Source of the DNA: a bacterium
Lineage (GTDB): Bacteria; Desulfobacterota; Binatia; DP-6
NCBI GenBank assembly: GCA_026129405.1
Contig: JAHCID010000001.1
Location: 403,237-467,236 of the forward strand
DNA length: 64,000 nt
Direction: 5' to 3'
Notes under the pieces: model-generated
What the model was told of the DNA's origin: nothing
Databases searched by the model: none
The model's input: only the letters and a program-made list of their open reading frames with translations
In this document: positions 63,946-64,000 of the stretch, piece by piece
How positions within the stretch are numbered: position 1 is the first letter of the stretch
Layout of the letters: each line of letters begins with the position of its first letter
Program-made: the position numbers and the translations under genes

Positions 63946-64000
63946 TTGTCGTGCCTGGCCGGGCGCAGCCGGCGGCCGGGGCAAAGGCGAGTTCGAATCT

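Overview
The window is a 64 kb, very GC-rich (roughly 70% by eye) bacterial chromosome segment. About 50 genes can be supported, most with double-membrane hallmarks: two complete tripartite efflux operons with TolC-type outer-membrane lipoproteins, DUF1329, lipoprotein signals and c-type cytochrome maturation motifs. The mix resembles uncultivated soil or groundwater lineages formerly called Deltaproteobacteria, such as Candidatus Binatota. It includes many flavin and F420-type oxidoreductases, DUF1329, large secreted proteins with a 'DDGNPCTADTC' cysteine motif, and ToxR-like TPR regulators. This taxonomic guess is inference; no rRNA, tRNA, IS element, integrase or CRISPR array was seen.

Layout. 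Positions 1-2.4 kb hold the end of a Ycf45-like R3H ATPase, an amine oxidase and a ferritin-like protein. From 2.4 to 14.4 kb there is one long leftward block. It begins with a sigma-54 activator and continues through an aldo/keto reductase, OsmC and an RND pump (permease, adaptor, outer-membrane factor), then a DUF3300/DUF2950 pair and an SDR. Candidate divergent -24/-12 promoters flank a central repeat element at 14.44-14.64 kb. From 15 to 19.1 kb lie a decayed flavoprotein disulfide reductase and an unrecognised 1188-residue receptor-like membrane protein. From 19.3 to 28 kb are an SMR/EamA-like protein, an LLM oxidoreductase, an amidase, a solute-binding lipoprotein, a MaoC hydratase, a secreted collagen-like protein, a secreted papain-like peptidase and a beta-propeller lipoprotein.

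From 28 to 38 kb are a GST, two exported proteins (one with a SYLF domain), a SulP transporter, a haem-binding/cytochrome P460 fusion, a second SMR-like protein, an ABC exporter lacking its Q-loop glutamine, a glycosyltransferase and AlkB. From 38 to 48 kb are large secreted propeller proteins, DUF1329, a frameshifted MreB-like gene, Rnk, a fatty-acid hydroxylase and a nitronate monooxygenase. From 48 to 52 kb a Baeyer-Villiger monooxygenase sits with a CocE-type hydrolase, a plausible ketone-to-ester-to-acid module. From 52 to 57 kb is a DevBCA/MacAB-like tripartite exporter with its own outer-membrane factor. The right end carries a ToxR-like TPR regulator, a tautomerase, a DUF2142-like membrane protein, a GH10 glycosidase, an Old Yellow Enzyme homologue, a truncated aldo/keto reductase remnant and a TetR regulator.

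Three genes are visibly broken: the flavoprotein reductase at 15.1-15.55 kb, the MreB-like gene at 43.2-44.2 kb and the aldo/keto reductase at 63.1-63.3 kb. The best leads for something undescribed are the 1188-residue receptor-like membrane protein and the divergent sigma-54 locus beside it.
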